Of a stretch of 64,000 bases of DNA, positions 22,578-30,520 are shown in pieces. A model generated the notes under the pieces. The model saw only the letters and a list, made by a program, of their open reading frames with translations. It was not told the origin of the DNA and made no database searches. Made by a program: the position numbers and the translations under genes. The stretch's first letter is position 1. Each line of letters starts with the position of its first letter. This DNA comes from Sorangium sp025924095 (GTDB lineage: Bacteria; Myxococcota_A; Polyangia; Polyangiales; Polyangiaceae), in assembly GCF_051521505.1 (NCBI RefSeq), contig NZ_CP150356.1:3038001-3102000 (forward strand), written 5' to 3'.

Positions 22578-23188
22578 GGCCGCCGGTGCTCGTCGCCCAC
22601 GTCCTGGAGCGGCGCGTCCGCCTGCGCGCGCCGGCGCTGGCGGGCCATCGGCGCGCGTGCGAGGGGGTCGCGTCGCAGCTCGCGGCCGATCCTGGCTGCG
22701 AGGTCGTGACGGTCCGTCCGGCCACGGGCTCGGTGATCGTCGAGCGCCTCGAGGGTGGTCTCGATCCGGAGCGCCTCCGCGCCCGGCTCGCCGAGCTGGT
22801 CGGCGAGGCGCGCTCCGACGACGGCCACCTGCTCGTCGCGCCGCGGCCCGAGGGCCACCCTGGCCCGACGCGCGTCGCGCGCGCCGTCGCGCACGCCTTC
22901 GTCGGGATCAACGCGGATGTGCGCGAGGCCATGGACTACCGCGCGGATCTCGGCACGCTCTTGCCGGTCTTCTTCGCGACGGCGGGCCTCGCCGAGGTCG
23001 GCGTGACGCGCCGGCTGCCTGCGCCGGCCTGGTTCAACCTGCTCTGGTGGTCGCTCCGGTGGTTCATGACGTTCAACCAGGGGGCGGTCTCGGAGGAGCT
23101 GCGCACCGCCGCCGGCGGGGCGCCCTGCCCTCCGGCCGGCGCGGGCGACCGGCCCGGCGGCGCGGACCCGCCCCATGGCGAGCTGTAG
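22574..23188 (+). CDS. HMA2-like domain membrane protein, ATPase partner
   Basis: A protein of 204 residues whose ATG overlaps the previous stop (ATGA). Residues 1-95 fold like the HMA-related domain of the upstream ATPase: VLERRVRLRAPALAG, then CEVVTVRPATGSVIVER, with no CxxC. A second part has two hydrophobic stretches (about 118-138, LGTLLPVFFATAGLAEVG, and about 148-165, WFNLLWWSLRWFMTFN). The end is Pro/Gly-rich. The pattern suits a protein that docks an HMA2-type domain to the inner membrane next to the pump. The three coupled genes probably form one complex; the substrate is unknown. It ends 21 bases before the convergent UPF0016 gene. Confidence 0.8.
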   Translation: MRPPVLVAHVLERRVRLRAPALAGHRRACEGVASQLAADPGCEVVTVRPATGSVIVERLEGGLDPERLRARLAELVGEARSDDGHLLVAPRPEGHPGPTRVARAVAHAFVGINADVREAMDYRADLGTLLPVFFATAGLAEVGVTRRLPAPAWFNLLWWSLRWFMTFNQGAVSEELRTAAGGAPCPPAGAGDRPGGADPPHGEL

Positions 23189-23209
23189 CGGCGCGGATCG
23201 CGCTGCGGG

Positions 23210-23497
23210 CTATCCCGCGGCCGGGCGGATCGCGCCGACCAGGTAGATGCCGCCCATCACGATGAGCAGGGCGCCGGCGAGCCCTTGAGTCCAGCGCGGG
23301 TTGATGCGCGAGTTGACCGCCTCGGCCAGCGCGACGGCGATCAGCGTGCTAAGCACCAGGGCGGCGGACGCGCCGACGAACACCGATATGCGGCTCTTGC
23401 CGGCGGCGCCGAGCGTGAAGACCGCGATCTGCGTCTTGTCGCCGAGCTCGGCCAGGAACACCGTCCAGAAGGTCGCCAGAAGGACTTTCAGATCCAT
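23210..23497 (-). CDS. UPF0016/GDT1-type cation transporter, single-repeat form
   Basis: A protein of 95 residues with the defining ExGD(K/R)(T/S) motif, here ELGDKTQIA, between hydrophobic helices, and two further membrane segments (VFVGASAALVLSTLIAVALA and GLAGALLIVMGGIYLVG). Full-length family members have two such repeats; this is the half-size version, which would act as a dimer. The family (bacterial MneA, yeast Gdt1, human TMEM165) exports Mn or Ca. The ATG at 23497 was chosen; a TTG at 23503 is possible and closer to an upstream GGAGG. It is convergent with the P-type ATPase trio, so this locus as a whole may deal with divalent cations. I looked for a manganese riboswitch upstream and could not support one. 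Confidence 0.9.
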   Translation of the reverse strand: MDLKVLLATFWTVFLAELGDKTQIAVFTLGAAGKSRISVFVGASAALVLSTLIAVALAEAVNSRINPRWTQGLAGALLIVMGGIYLVGAIRPAAG

Positions 23498-23503
23498 GGC
23501 CAA

Positions 23504-23889
23504 GGTAAAGCATGCTCCCTCCGCGGAGTCTCCTCCGTCGGACAGCGCCGGAGCGCAGCCGGCGGACTGAGCGGTGCGCCGGCTGAGCGGTGCGCGGGGT
23601 GGGCGGGCTCTCGGCTGGACCGGCTGCGCGGCGCAAACACGGAGGAGCGGAAACGAAGGAGCGAGAGCATTCCGCCGGAGAGCGAATGTTTCTCGTAGCG
23701 CACCTCGCTTCGGACATCTTCTTGCGACGTGAGCGTTTCGGCGCGTTGTCGTGCTCGCGGTGCCTCCGTCGACCCCGACGTAAAGCGGCGATGTCTCACG
23801 ATGGTTCTGGATTCGATTGAACCTTGGTGGCCTCGCGCGTACCCTGCTGTTCCGGATCGTAAGCCCCGGAAGCAGAGGGGAACACGTTG
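23504..23889. other. Intergenic region between divergent genes, no gene seen
   Basis: It must contain the promoters of the UPF0016 gene (leftward) and the lipoprotein/collagen pair (rightward). The bases before 23890 include AGAGGGGA, the ribosome-binding site of the lipoprotein. Base composition drops here compared with the coding DNA. No RNA gene or repeat was recognised. Confidence 0.4.
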
Positions 23890-24264
23890 ATGGCGCGATG
23901 GCAATTTCCTGTGCGGTTTGGCCTGCTTATTGCATCGCTCGCCGTGTCTCCGGGCTGCAGCTGCGGCAGCGATGATGTGACGGTGACCGGGCCTGGGTCT
24001 GGCGGCGGGGGGTTTGGGGGCGCCGGGGGTGCGGGAGCTGGCCCGCAGGTGGCTTCGAACGGCGGGGGCGGGGAGGGGGGGACCGAGGTCGCGGACCGGG
24101 GCGTCGCTGCGAGCGATGTGGTCAGCGCGGGCAAGGTCGTGAGCAGTCCGAGCTACCGCATGGTCTTCACGCTCGGTCAGCCGACGCAGAATCAGGGAAA
24201 GACGACCTCGCCGAGCTACCGCATGCAGGGCGGGCTGGTGGGGGCGAACGGGAGCTTGCCATGA
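23890..24264 (+). CDS. Small lipoprotein with Gly-rich linker and SPSYRM repeats
   Basis: A protein of 124 residues. A hydrophobic signal (FGLLIASLAVSPGC) ends at a plausible lipobox Cys, followed by CGSDDVTVTG and a Gly-rich linker. The C-terminal 50 residues hold two copies of a short unit, SPSYRMVFTLGQP and SPSYRMQGGLVG, similar to a motif in large secreted proteins of other phyla; that comparison is from memory and not certain. The stop overlaps the start of the collagen-like gene (ATGA). The pairing suggests this lipoprotein is the outer-membrane partner of the collagen-like protein. Confidence 0.8.
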   Translation: MARWQFPVRFGLLIASLAVSPGCSCGSDDVTVTGPGSGGGGFGGAGGAGAGPQVASNGGGGEGGTEVADRGVAASDVVSAGKVVSSPSYRMVFTLGQPTQNQGKTTSPSYRMQGGLVGANGSLP

Positions 24265-25379
24265 ACGGGATGGGACGGCGTGTCCTCGCGATCTGTGTCC
24301 TTCTCGCCGCCTCGGTCTGCGTCGTGCGCGGCGCGTCCGCCGCGGTGCCGACGCAGATCACGCACCAGGGTCGGCTCTTCACCGCGAACGGAGAGCCGGT
24401 GAATGACGCGCTCCTGGTGACGTTCGCCGTCTACGCCGCCGAGGCGCCCGAGGACGACGATTCGCCGCTCTGGAGCGAGACGATCTCGATCTCGTTCGAT
24501 GACGGCTATTTCTCCACGGTGCTCGATTTCACCGAGGAGCAGGCCACGAAGGTCTTCGACGGCTCGGTCCGTTACCTCGGGATCACGGTCGCGAACGATC
24601 GGGAGATGGAGCCTCGCACGTCGATCGGGAGCGTTCCGTACGCGATGGTCGCGAACAATGCTGTTGGTGAGATCACGCCGAAGCTGGTGAAGATCGGCGA
24701 CAAGGTCATCATCGACGAGAACGGCAACTGGGTCGGCAGCCCGAGCGGGATCGCGGGGCCGCCGGGGCCTCCTGGGTCCCAGGGTCCAGCGGGTCTGCCT
24801 GGCGAGATGGGTCCTCAGGGGACTCAGGGGCCGCCGGGCCCTCCTGGGCCTGATGGGCCGATGGGCCCGGCGGGTCTACCTGGCGAGAAGGGTCCTGAGG
24901 GCCCCCAGGGGCCTCGCGGGCCGGAGGGCCCGCAGGGGCCGGTCGGCCCGTCGGGTGTGCTCGCGACGTTCGCGATTGCGGGCAACGTTGCCCCCTCTTT
25001 CGATGGCGGCAGCGCCGCGTATGTCTTCGTCGGTCCTCCGGGGTCGGTGACCATCACCGGCAGGCAGCGTGTGACCGGATCGGCCTCTGCGATCCTCGGG
25101 CTGGGGTCGTCCAGCGCTCCGTTCGTCGCCCCGGTCGGCCTCTGCTACCAGCGGAGTGACGGCACCGGCGAGATCGTCAACTTCCTCGGAAACAGCTTTG
25201 CGTTCCACTATTTCACGCCGACCCCCACGACCTACTCTGTCTCTGGCACGACCGTGCCGCCCGAGGGTTCGTGGAATATCGGCATGTGCCTCCGCAATGA
25301 GGGAACCACGATCCTTGGATCGCGCTCGACGACCGCCGGCAGCATGGTGAACGGCTGGTTCATCGTCACGAACGACTGA
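24261..25379 (+). CDS. Secreted collagen-like protein with C-terminal beta domain
   Basis: A 372-residue secreted protein. Signal peptide: MNGMGRRVLAICVLLAASV with cleavage likely after GASAA. Residues about 30-160 form a folded N-terminal domain (TQITHQGRLFTANGEPVNDALL, then SIGSVPYAMVANNA), a type seen at the base of bacterial surface and tail-fibre-like proteins. Residues 163-234 are 24 consecutive Gly-X-Y triplets (24747-24962), many GPP, GPQ, GLPGE and GPEGPQ, a true collagen triple-helix region without interruption. The C-terminal 140 residues (VTITGRQRVTGSASAILG...) look like a beta-sandwich trimer domain similar in role to C1q/TNF-like heads. It is expected to be a homotrimer on the surface or in the matrix. 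The ATG overlaps the lipoprotein stop. Confidence 0.93.
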   Translation: MNGMGRRVLAICVLLAASVCVVRGASAAVPTQITHQGRLFTANGEPVNDALLVTFAVYAAEAPEDDDSPLWSETISISFDDGYFSTVLDFTEEQATKVFDGSVRYLGITVANDREMEPRTSIGSVPYAMVANNAVGEITPKLVKIGDKVIIDENGNWVGSPSGIAGPPGPPGSQGPAGLPGEMGPQGTQGPPGPPGPDGPMGPAGLPGEKGPEGPQGPRGPEGPQGPVGPSGVLATFAIAGNVAPSFDGGSAAYVFVGPPGSVTITGRQRVTGSASAILGLGSSSAPFVAPVGLCYQRSDGTGEIVNFLGNSFAFHYFTPTPTTYSVSGTTVPPEGSWNIGMCLRNEGTTILGSRSTTAGSMVNGWFIVTND

Positions 25380-25426
25380 GGGCGAGTCCCTCGCGCTCGA
25401 CCTTGAGTCGACGACAACGATAGGAT

Positions 25427-25515
25427 CGAGGCGCCTCAGAACCAGCCGTATCGAGGAGCTGCAGAGTGGTGAGCCCGAGGCGCCTCGGAGCCAGCCGTCT
25501 CGAGGAGCTCCAGAG
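25427..25515. repeat. Two 40-bp direct repeats with GAGGCGCCTC palindromes
   Basis: Copies at 25427-25466 and 25476-25515 match at 36 of 40 positions and are offset by 49 bases. Each starts with the perfect 10-bp palindrome GAGGCGCCTC and ends in TCGAGGAGCT(G/C)CAGAG. They lie right after the collagen-like gene. Confidence 0.85.
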
Positions 25516-25529
25516 ACGGTAGGCCCGGC

Positions 25530-25666
25530 GAGCCCCTGTTCGTCGCGCGGCGCGGGGAGGGCCGATGTCTGAGCCCCGATTGCCATCGATCATCCGGCGG
25601 AGCCCGATGACCGATGGCTCAGGCGAGTCCGGCGGGGCCCCCGCGCCGCGCGACGAACAGGGGCTC
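25530..25666. repeat. Long inverted repeat between convergent genes
   Basis: The 27 bases at 25530-25556 are the exact reverse complement of 25640-25666 (28 if the next pair is counted). The roughly 81-base loop contains further inverted segments, including ATCGATCATC with GATGACCGAT and TGAGCC with GGCTCA. Transcripts from either side could fold into one large branched hairpin, so it may end both the collagen-like and the carB transcripts. It could also be a dispersed palindromic element. Confidence 0.85.
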
Positions 25667-25713
25667 CCCGGGCCGGGCAGCTCGGCAAGGCTTCCCGTGC
25701 CGAGAGTTGCCCG

Positions 25714-28700
25714 TCAGCGCAGCGCCACCGGGCTCCGCGCGATGTACTCGTCGTAGGCGAGCGTCCGCAGATCCTTGATGTCCTTCGCGCGCATCGCCCC
25801 GATGACCGCGCGCGCGAGCTGGAGATCCGTGATGAGCGGAATGTTCGCGTCGACCGCCCGCCGCCGGATCAGGTACCCGTCCGGGCGCCCGAGCTGGTCG
25901 TACTCGCGGGGGATGTTGATCACGAGATCCACCTTCCCCTGCTCGATCGCGCTCATCGCCGTCTCCCCGTCGTCCGGCTTCTTCGCGAGGCTCGTGCACG
26001 CGAGCCCGAGCGCCCGGAGCGCCTCGGCCGTGCCCGGCGTCGCGAAGATGGGGAGCTTCAGGTGCTCGGCGATGACGCGCGCCTCGTCCGCGAACCAGTA
26101 CTTGTCCTCGAGCGGGCCGAGCGACAGCAAGACGCCCTTCTTGGGGAACCGGAAGCCGGTCGCGAGCAGCGCGTGCAGGAGCGCCTCGTGCATGTCGTCC
26201 CCGAAGCAGCCGACCTCGCCGGTGCTCGCCATCTCCACGCCGAGCATCGGATCGGCCCCCACGAGGCGCGAGAACGAGAACATCGGCGCCTTCACGGCGA
26301 CGTAATCGAGATCGAGCCCGCGGTTCTCTACCGGCTGCGCCACGCCGAGCATCCGGCGCATCGCCTCGCGGACGAAGTTGTTCCCCGTCACCTTGGACAC
26401 GAACGGGAAGCTCCGCGACGCGCGCAGGTTGCACTCGATGACCTTCACCGTGTTGTGCTTGGCCAGGAACTGCATGTTGAACGGCCCGGTGATCGAGAGC
26501 GCCCGCGCCACCTGCTGGGCGATCTGCTTGATCCTGCGGATCGTCGCGATGTAGAGCGACTGCGGGGGCAGCACGAGCGTCGCGTCGCCGCTGTGGACGC
26601 CGGCGTTCTCGACGTGCTCGCTGATCGCCCAGAGGACGAGCTCCCCCCGGTCGGCGACCGCGTCGATCTCCACCTCGCGGGCGTGGGTCTCGAACTTCGA
26701 GACCACCACGGGGTAGATGGGCGAGACGGCCTTGGCCCGGGCGAGGATGCGATCGAGCTCGTTGGGCTCGTGCGCCACGCTCATGGCCGCGCCGCTCAGC
26801 ACGTAGCTCGGGCGCACGAGGACGGGGAAGCCGCCGAGCTTCTTCACGATCTCGCCCGCCTCGGCCGCGTCGACGACGTGGGCCCAGAGCGGCTGATCGA
26901 TCTCCAGCCGGTCGAGCAGATCGCTGAACTTCTTCCGGTTCTCGGCGGTGTCGATGCTCCCCGGGCTCGTGCCGAGGATGCGCGCCCCCGCCTCGTGCAG
27001 CCGGAGCGCCAGGTTGTTCGGGACCTGCCCGCCCATGCTGACCACGATGCCGTACGGCTGCTCCCGCTCGTAGATGTCGAGCACCGTCTCGAAGCTGATC
27101 TCGTCGAAGACCAGCTTGTCGCACGTGTCGTAGTCGGTGCTGACCGTCTCCGGGTTGTAGTTCAGCATCATGGTCTCGTAGCCGAGCTCCGAGGCCGCGC
27201 GGATCGCGTTGACGCAGCACCAGTCGAACTCGACGCTCGATCCGATGCGGTAGGCGCCGGAGCCGAGCACCATGATCTTCTTCCGCCAGGACGGCGTGAC
27301 GTCCGTGGCCGACGCGTGATAGCTCGAATAGAGGTAGTTCGTCTCGGCGGGGAACTCGGCCGCGAGCGTGTCGATCTGGGCGAGGTGCGGCACGACCCCG
27401 TGCCGCTTCCTGAGCTCCCGGATCGAGCCGCGCGCCGCGCCCGTCAGCGTGCCGATCATCCGGTCGCTGAAGCCGAGCTGCTTCGCCTCCCGCAGGATCG
27501 TCTCGTCGATCGCGGGCTCCTGCACGGGCGCGGCCCTGTCGACCTGCGCCGGGACGGCGACCTTGAGCGCCCTGAGGTCCCTGTGCATCCGCACGACGGG
27601 CTCGATCTGGTGCAGGAACCACCGGTCGATCTTGGTGAGATCGTGGATGTCGTCGACCGACATCCCCTCCTGCAGCGCGCGGGCGACCGCGAAGATCCGG
27701 AGCGGGGTCGCGTTCTGCAGCTCGTCGCGGAGGTCCGTGAAGGTGAACGCCTCGGGGTCGAGCCCCTTCACCCCGATGTCGAGCATCCGGAGCGCCTTCT
27801 GGATGACCTCGGGGAACGTCCTGCCGATGGCCATGACCTCGCCGACGCTCTTCATCTCGCTGCCGATCCGCATCGAGGCGCCGCGGAACTTGCCGAGATC
27901 CCAGCGCGGGGCCTTGCAGACGAGGTAATCGAGCGCCGGCTCGAAGAACGCCGTCGTCCTGCGGGTGATCGCGTTGGCGATCTCCGGCATCGTGTAGCCG
28001 ATGGCGATCTTCGCGGCGACATAGGCGAGCGGGTAGCCCGTCGCCTTGCTGGCGAGGGCGCTCGACCGGGACAGGCGCGCGTTCACCTCGATGACCCGGT
28101 AATCGGTGCTGTGCGGGTCGAGCGCATACTGGATGTTGCACTCGCCCACGATCCCGAGGTGGCGGATCGTCTTCAGCGCGACCGAGCGGAGGAGCTGGTA
28201 CTCCTCGTCGTTCAGCGTCTGCGACGGGGCGACGACGATCGACTCCCCGGTATGGATCCCCATCGGATCGAGGTTCTCCATGTTGCAGACGGTGATGCAG
28301 TTGTCGCGTCCGTCGCGGACGACCTCGTACTCGATCTCCTTCCAGCCGCGGAGGCACTCCTCGACGAGCACCTGGGGCACGCCGCCGGCGAAGCCGCGCC
28401 GCACGGCTTCGTCGAGGTCACGCTCGCTCTCGACGATGCCGCTGCCCTTGCCGCCGAGCGCGTAGCCGCCGCGGAGCATCACCGGGAACCCGATCTCGCG
28501 CGCCGCGGCCGCGGCCTCGGCCGGCGTGCGGCAGGCGCGGCTCCGGGCCGTCTTCACGCCGATCTCGTCGAGGCGCTCGATGAAGAGCCGCCGGTCCTCG
28601 GTGTCGCGGATGGACTTGATCGGCGTGCCGAGCACCCGCACGCCGTACTTGTCGAGGATCCCGGTGTCGTGGAGCTCGAGCCCGCAGTTGAGCGCCGTCT

Positions 28701-28986
28701 GTCCGCCGAAGGAGAGGGCGATCGCGTCGACCTCCTCCTTGACGATGATCCGCTCGACGAACTCCGGGGTGACCGCGCAGAGGTGGATGCGGTCGGCGAG
28801 CCCCTCGCTCGTCTGGATGGTGGCGATGTTGGGGTTCACGAGGACGGTGGCGATCCCCTCTTCCTTGAGGGCCTTGATCGCCTGCGACCCCGAGTAGTCG
28901 AACTCGCCGGCCTGACCGATCTGGAGCGCGCCGGAGCCGAGCACCAGGACGCGCCGGGGTTTCTTGGGGAGATAGGCGCCGTACAT
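25714..28986 (-). CDS. carB: Carbamoyl-phosphate synthase large subunit
   Basis: CarB makes carbamoyl phosphate from ammonia (delivered by CarA), bicarbonate and two ATP, for pyrimidine and arginine synthesis. The 1090-residue length is normal. The two homologous ATP-grasp halves are visible: VLVLGSGALQIGQAGEFDYSG near the N-terminus and IMVLGSGAYRIGSSVEFDWC near residue 570. Each is followed by NxNPETVSTDYD-like or NPNIATIQTS segments and GGQTALN or GGQVPNNL. The C-terminal allosteric (MGS-like) domain has EGYPVFATPGTAEAL-type sequence (PIFATPGTAEALRALG) and ends with IARSPVALR. It follows carA by three bases. Upstream supply to the nearby carbamoyltransferase is a natural extra role. Confidence 0.98.
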   Translation of the reverse strand: MYGAYLPKKPRRVLVLGSGALQIGQAGEFDYSGSQAIKALKEEGIATVLVNPNIATIQTSEGLADRIHLCAVTPEFVERIIVKEEVDAIALSFGGQTALNCGLELHDTGILDKYGVRVLGTPIKSIRDTEDRRLFIERLDEIGVKTARSRACRTPAEAAAAAREIGFPVMLRGGYALGGKGSGIVESERDLDEAVRRGFAGGVPQVLVEECLRGWKEIEYEVVRDGRDNCITVCNMENLDPMGIHTGESIVVAPSQTLNDEEYQLLRSVALKTIRHLGIVGECNIQYALDPHSTDYRVIEVNARLSRSSALASKATGYPLAYVAAKIAIGYTMPEIANAITRRTTAFFEPALDYLVCKAPRWDLGKFRGASMRIGSEMKSVGEVMAIGRTFPEVIQKALRMLDIGVKGLDPEAFTFTDLRDELQNATPLRIFAVARALQEGMSVDDIHDLTKIDRWFLHQIEPVVRMHRDLRALKVAVPAQVDRAAPVQEPAIDETILREAKQLGFSDRMIGTLTGAARGSIRELRKRHGVVPHLAQIDTLAAEFPAETNYLYSSYHASATDVTPSWRKKIMVLGSGAYRIGSSVEFDWCCVNAIRAASELGYETMMLNYNPETVSTDYDTCDKLVFDEISFETVLDIYEREQPYGIVVSMGGQVPNNLALRLHEAGARILGTSPGSIDTAENRKKFSDLLDRLEIDQPLWAHVVDAAEAGEIVKKLGGFPVLVRPSYVLSGAAMSVAHEPNELDRILARAKAVSPIYPVVVSKFETHAREVEIDAVADRGELVLWAISEHVENAGVHSGDATLVLPPQSLYIATIRRIKQIAQQVARALSITGPFNMQFLAKHNTVKVIECNLRASRSFPFVSKVTGNNFVREAMRRMLGVAQPVENRGLDLDYVAVKAPMFSFSRLVGADPMLGVEMASTGEVGCFGDDMHEALLHALLATGFRFPKKGVLLSLGPLEDKYWFADEARVIAEHLKLPIFATPGTAEALRALGLACTSLAKKPDDGETAMSAIEQGKVDLVINIPREYDQLGRPDGYLIRRRAVDANIPLITDLQLARAVIGAMRAKDIKDLRTLAYDEYIARSPVALR

Positions 28987-28989
28987 GGC

Positions 28990-30171
28990 TCAGCTCTTTC
29001 CTGCGGTGGGGGTGGGGCGGGGATCCGCGCCGGCGGCCCCTGCGGCTTTGAATCGCGCGTCGGCGGACCCCTTCATCGCGCCGCAGAGGCGCAGGAAGTC
29101 GTCGAACAGGTAGCCCGCGTCCTCTGGCCCGGGCGTCGCCTCGGGGTGGAACTGGACGCTGAAGAAGGGGCGCAGCCGCGAGCGGATGCCCTCGTTCGTG
29201 CCGTCGTTGATGTTGACGAACCAGGGCTCCCACTCGGCGGGGAGCGACTCGTGCTTCACCGCGTACCCGTGGTTCTGGCTCGTGACGTAACAGCGGCGGC
29301 TCAGGAGGTCCTGCACCGGCTGGTTCACGCCGCGGTGGCCGTACGGCAGCTTGTAGGTGTCCCCGCCGGCGGCCAGCGCCAGGATCTGGTTGCCGAGGCA
29401 GATGCCGAAGATCGGCTTCGTGTACGTGCCGAGCAGGCCGCGCACCGCGGCGACCAGCTGGCCGAGGTCCTTCGGGTCGCCGGGGCCGTTGCCGATGAGG
29501 ATGCCGTCGGCGCTCTCGGCGAGCTCGGCGATGGGCGCGTGGTAGGGGGCCCGCACGACGGTGACCCCGCGCTGGAGGAGCGAGCGGACGATGTTGTCCT
29601 TCGCGCCCGCGTCGATGAGGAGCACCTTCATGGGGCCGCCCTCGTACGTGATCGGCTCGCGGGGCGACACGAGGCGGAACACGTCCTCGCGCATGTCCAC
29701 CGCCTCGGCCGAGCGCTTCACCCGCTCCAGGTCCATCTCGGCCGGGAACAGCCAGCCCTTCATGGTGCCGGCCTCCCGCAGCCGCCGCGTCAGCGTGCGC
29801 GTGTCGATCCCCGTGATCGCCGGGATGCCCTCGCTCGCGAGCCAGGCGCCGAGGGAGCGGACCGCGGCATGGTGGCTGTAGCGCTCCATGTAGCTCTGGA
29901 CCACGAGCCCCTGCAGCTGGATGCGGTCGGCCTCGTAGGGCCCGTCGACGCTGCCTGCCTGCCGCGGCGCGGGCACGCCGTAGTTGCCCACGAGCGGGTA
30001 CGTCATCGTGAGGATCTGGCCTCTGTACGAGGGATCCGTGAGCGTCTCGACGTACCCCGTCATGCCGGTGTTGAAGACGACCTCGCCGCTCACCGCGCGC
30101 GGGGCGCCGAAGCACCGGCCCGTCATGGTCGTGCCGTCTTCGAGTACGAGCTTCATCCGATTCGCATCCAT
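28990..30171 (-). CDS. carA: Carbamoyl-phosphate synthase small subunit (glutaminase)
   Basis: CarA hydrolyses glutamine and passes ammonia to CarB. The 393-residue protein has the N-terminal CarA domain (LVLEDGTTMTGRCFGAP, VFNTGMTGYVETLTDPSY, GIDTRTLTRRLRE) and a class I glutaminase domain with nucleophile Cys 258 in GICLGNQILALA and the His/Glu pair in VQFHPEATPGPEDAGYLF. The start at 30171 (MDANRMKL) has AAAGAGG directly against the ATG, which is too close; an ATG 15 bases downstream (MKLVLEDG, 30156) matches the family start better but is then rather far from that motif. The last 20 residues are a Gly/Ala/Pro tail not seen in E. coli CarA. Confidence 0.97.
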   Translation of the reverse strand: MDANRMKLVLEDGTTMTGRCFGAPRAVSGEVVFNTGMTGYVETLTDPSYRGQILTMTYPLVGNYGVPAPRQAGSVDGPYEADRIQLQGLVVQSYMERYSHHAAVRSLGAWLASEGIPAITGIDTRTLTRRLREAGTMKGWLFPAEMDLERVKRSAEAVDMREDVFRLVSPREPITYEGGPMKVLLIDAGAKDNIVRSLLQRGVTVVRAPYHAPIAELAESADGILIGNGPGDPKDLGQLVAAVRGLLGTYTKPIFGICLGNQILALAAGGDTYKLPYGHRGVNQPVQDLLSRRCYVTSQNHGYAVKHESLPAEWEPWFVNINDGTNEGIRSRLRPFFSVQFHPEATPGPEDAGYLFDDFLRLCGAMKGSADARFKAAGAAGADPRPTPTAGKS

Positions 30172-30520
30172 CCTCTTTGACCGCCTGGGCCGCCGCGGTG
30201 CGGACCCTTACGCAGGAGGGGCCGCGAGCGCGTGCCGCGCCGTGGGCCCATGGGGTACCAGGTCCGCGCGCGTTCGGCGCGGCGGGCCGGCATCATGCTC
30301 GAGGCTGGGCGTCCAAGCACCTCCGGTCGCCGGAGCCTCCTGCTCCGGCATTCCATCGAGGTGGGCATGGCGCCCGGCGTCCCGTTCTTCCACATGCCGG
30401 GGACGCCCATTTGCCGTCCCCTCGCTCCACGTCAACCAGGAACTTTCGCCTGAGGCTTCCCGGCCGCTTCCGGCGCGCTTTTCGCCGCTTCTCGTGAACC
30501 GCCGGGCTGCGCGCCGCGGC
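30172..30520. other. Gap upstream of carAB, alternative hairpins only
   Basis: No gene is supported. On the minus strand, about 150-180 bases before carA, the segments CCGGAGC (30348-30342 region), GCTCCGG and CCGGAG follow each other closely. The middle one can pair with either neighbour. No T-rich tract follows, so an attenuator cannot be claimed. The carAB promoter should lie here. Confidence 0.35.

Noticed and set aside
23504..23640. Manganese (yybP-ykoY) riboswitch before the UPF0016 gene
   Set aside because: These genes are often under such a riboswitch, but the conserved segments could not be found in the minus-strand leader.
24747..24962. CRISPR-like or satellite repeat
   Set aside because: The periodicity is the Gly-X-Y coding pattern of the collagen region, with no constant spacers.
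26062..30180. Plus-strand frame of over 1300 codons opposite carAB
   Set aside because: It is a mirror of carA/carB codon bias, with Arg/Asp/His-rich sequence and no domain.
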